This document shows positions 6,844 to 6,996 of a stretch of DNA of 6,996 nucleotides, one piece after another. The stretch spans positions 1-6,996 of the forward strand of contig JADDQT010000107.1 of NCBI GenBank assembly GCA_016781225.1. The letters run 5' to 3'. The DNA comes from Actinomycetota bacterium. GTDB lineage: Bacteria > Actinomycetota > Acidimicrobiia > Acidimicrobiales > GCA-2861595. The first letter of the stretch is position 1. Every line of letters starts with the position of its first letter. Under the pieces are notes generated by a model. It did no database searches and was not told the origin of the DNA. It was given only the letters and a program-made list of their open reading frames with translations. A program made the position numbers and the translations under genes.

Positions 6844-6996
6844 TTGACCCCACGGCAGCGAAGGCAGGTCGGCGTTCTGGTCGGGATCGCCCTCATCGTC
6901 GTCACGGTCCCCTTCCTCGGAGGGTCCTCCGCTCTGGGCGGCACCATTGACGAGAAGCGAGCCCAAGCGGCGCGTCTCCAGTCCCAGATCGACGCC
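6844..6996 (+). CDS. Secreted or membrane-anchored coiled-coil envelope protein, N-terminus only
   Basis: Only the first 51 residues are present and the frame is open to the window edge. A basic n-region (LTPRQRRQ, read with initiator Met) precedes a hydrophobic stretch, VGVLVGIALIVVTVPFLGG (about residues 9-27), then SSALGG, where a signal peptidase could cut. From about residue 34 the chain turns charged and helical (TIDEKRAQAARLQSQIDA) with I35, K38, A42, L45 and I49 at 3-4 heptad spacing, the start of a coiled coil. A signal followed by such a helix is typical of actinobacterial peptidoglycan hydrolases with NlpC/P60 or M23 domains and of their FtsX-dependent relatives, but no catalytic domain is visible, so that is inference. 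An uncleaved single-pass anchor is equally possible. The start may instead be the in-frame GTG at 6832, adding MRPS. The gene is divergent from the c-di-GMP gene. Confidence 0.65.
   Translation, partial: MTPRQRRQVGVLVGIALIVVTVPFLGGSSALGGTIDEKRAQAARLQSQIDA

Overview
The window is GC-rich throughout, with genes whose third codon positions are mostly G or C, and it uses GTG and TTG start codons. Together with a two-domain GlnE, a glutaminase-fused NadE and the start of a coiled-coil secreted protein of the type seen in NlpC/P60 hydrolases, this points to a chromosomal segment of a high-GC actinobacterium. The large multi-domain cyclic-di-GMP protein would suit a free-living lineage, for example an Acidimicrobiia-like one. 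That placement is inference from gene content and composition; no marker gene is present.

Layout: (1) Positions 1-703, minus strand, hold the N-terminal glutaminase half of glutamine-dependent NAD+ synthetase (nadE), cut by the window edge. (2) After a 58-bp divergent gap, 762-3446 on the plus strand is a complete glnE, the bifunctional adenylyltransferase/deadenylase of glutamine synthetase. (3) Convergent with it and overlapping its 3' end by 53 bp, 6705-3394 on the minus strand encodes a 1103-residue membrane signalling protein with about ten transmembrane helices, then PAS, GGDEF, EAL and a C-terminal GAF domain. (4) After a short divergent gap, a plus-strand gene starts at about 6844 and runs off the window. 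It encodes a secretion or membrane signal followed by the first heptads of a coiled coil, probably a cell-wall hydrolase or related envelope protein.

nadE and glnE both concern glutamine (one hydrolyses it as ammonia donor, the other tunes its synthesis) and share a short divergent control region. The c-di-GMP protein and the envelope gene form a second divergent pair. No functional link between the two pairs is visible.

The most notable features lie in the c-di-GMP protein. Its cyclase motif and product-inhibition site look intact. Its EAL domain keeps nearly all catalytic residues but has threonine where the family has a conserved lysine. Its GAF domain sits at the C-terminus, after EAL, rather than at the usual N-terminal sensor position. 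I see no mobile element, CRISPR array, RNA gene or clearly new multi-gene system. Gene density is high and no gene-free stretch exceeds about 140 bases.
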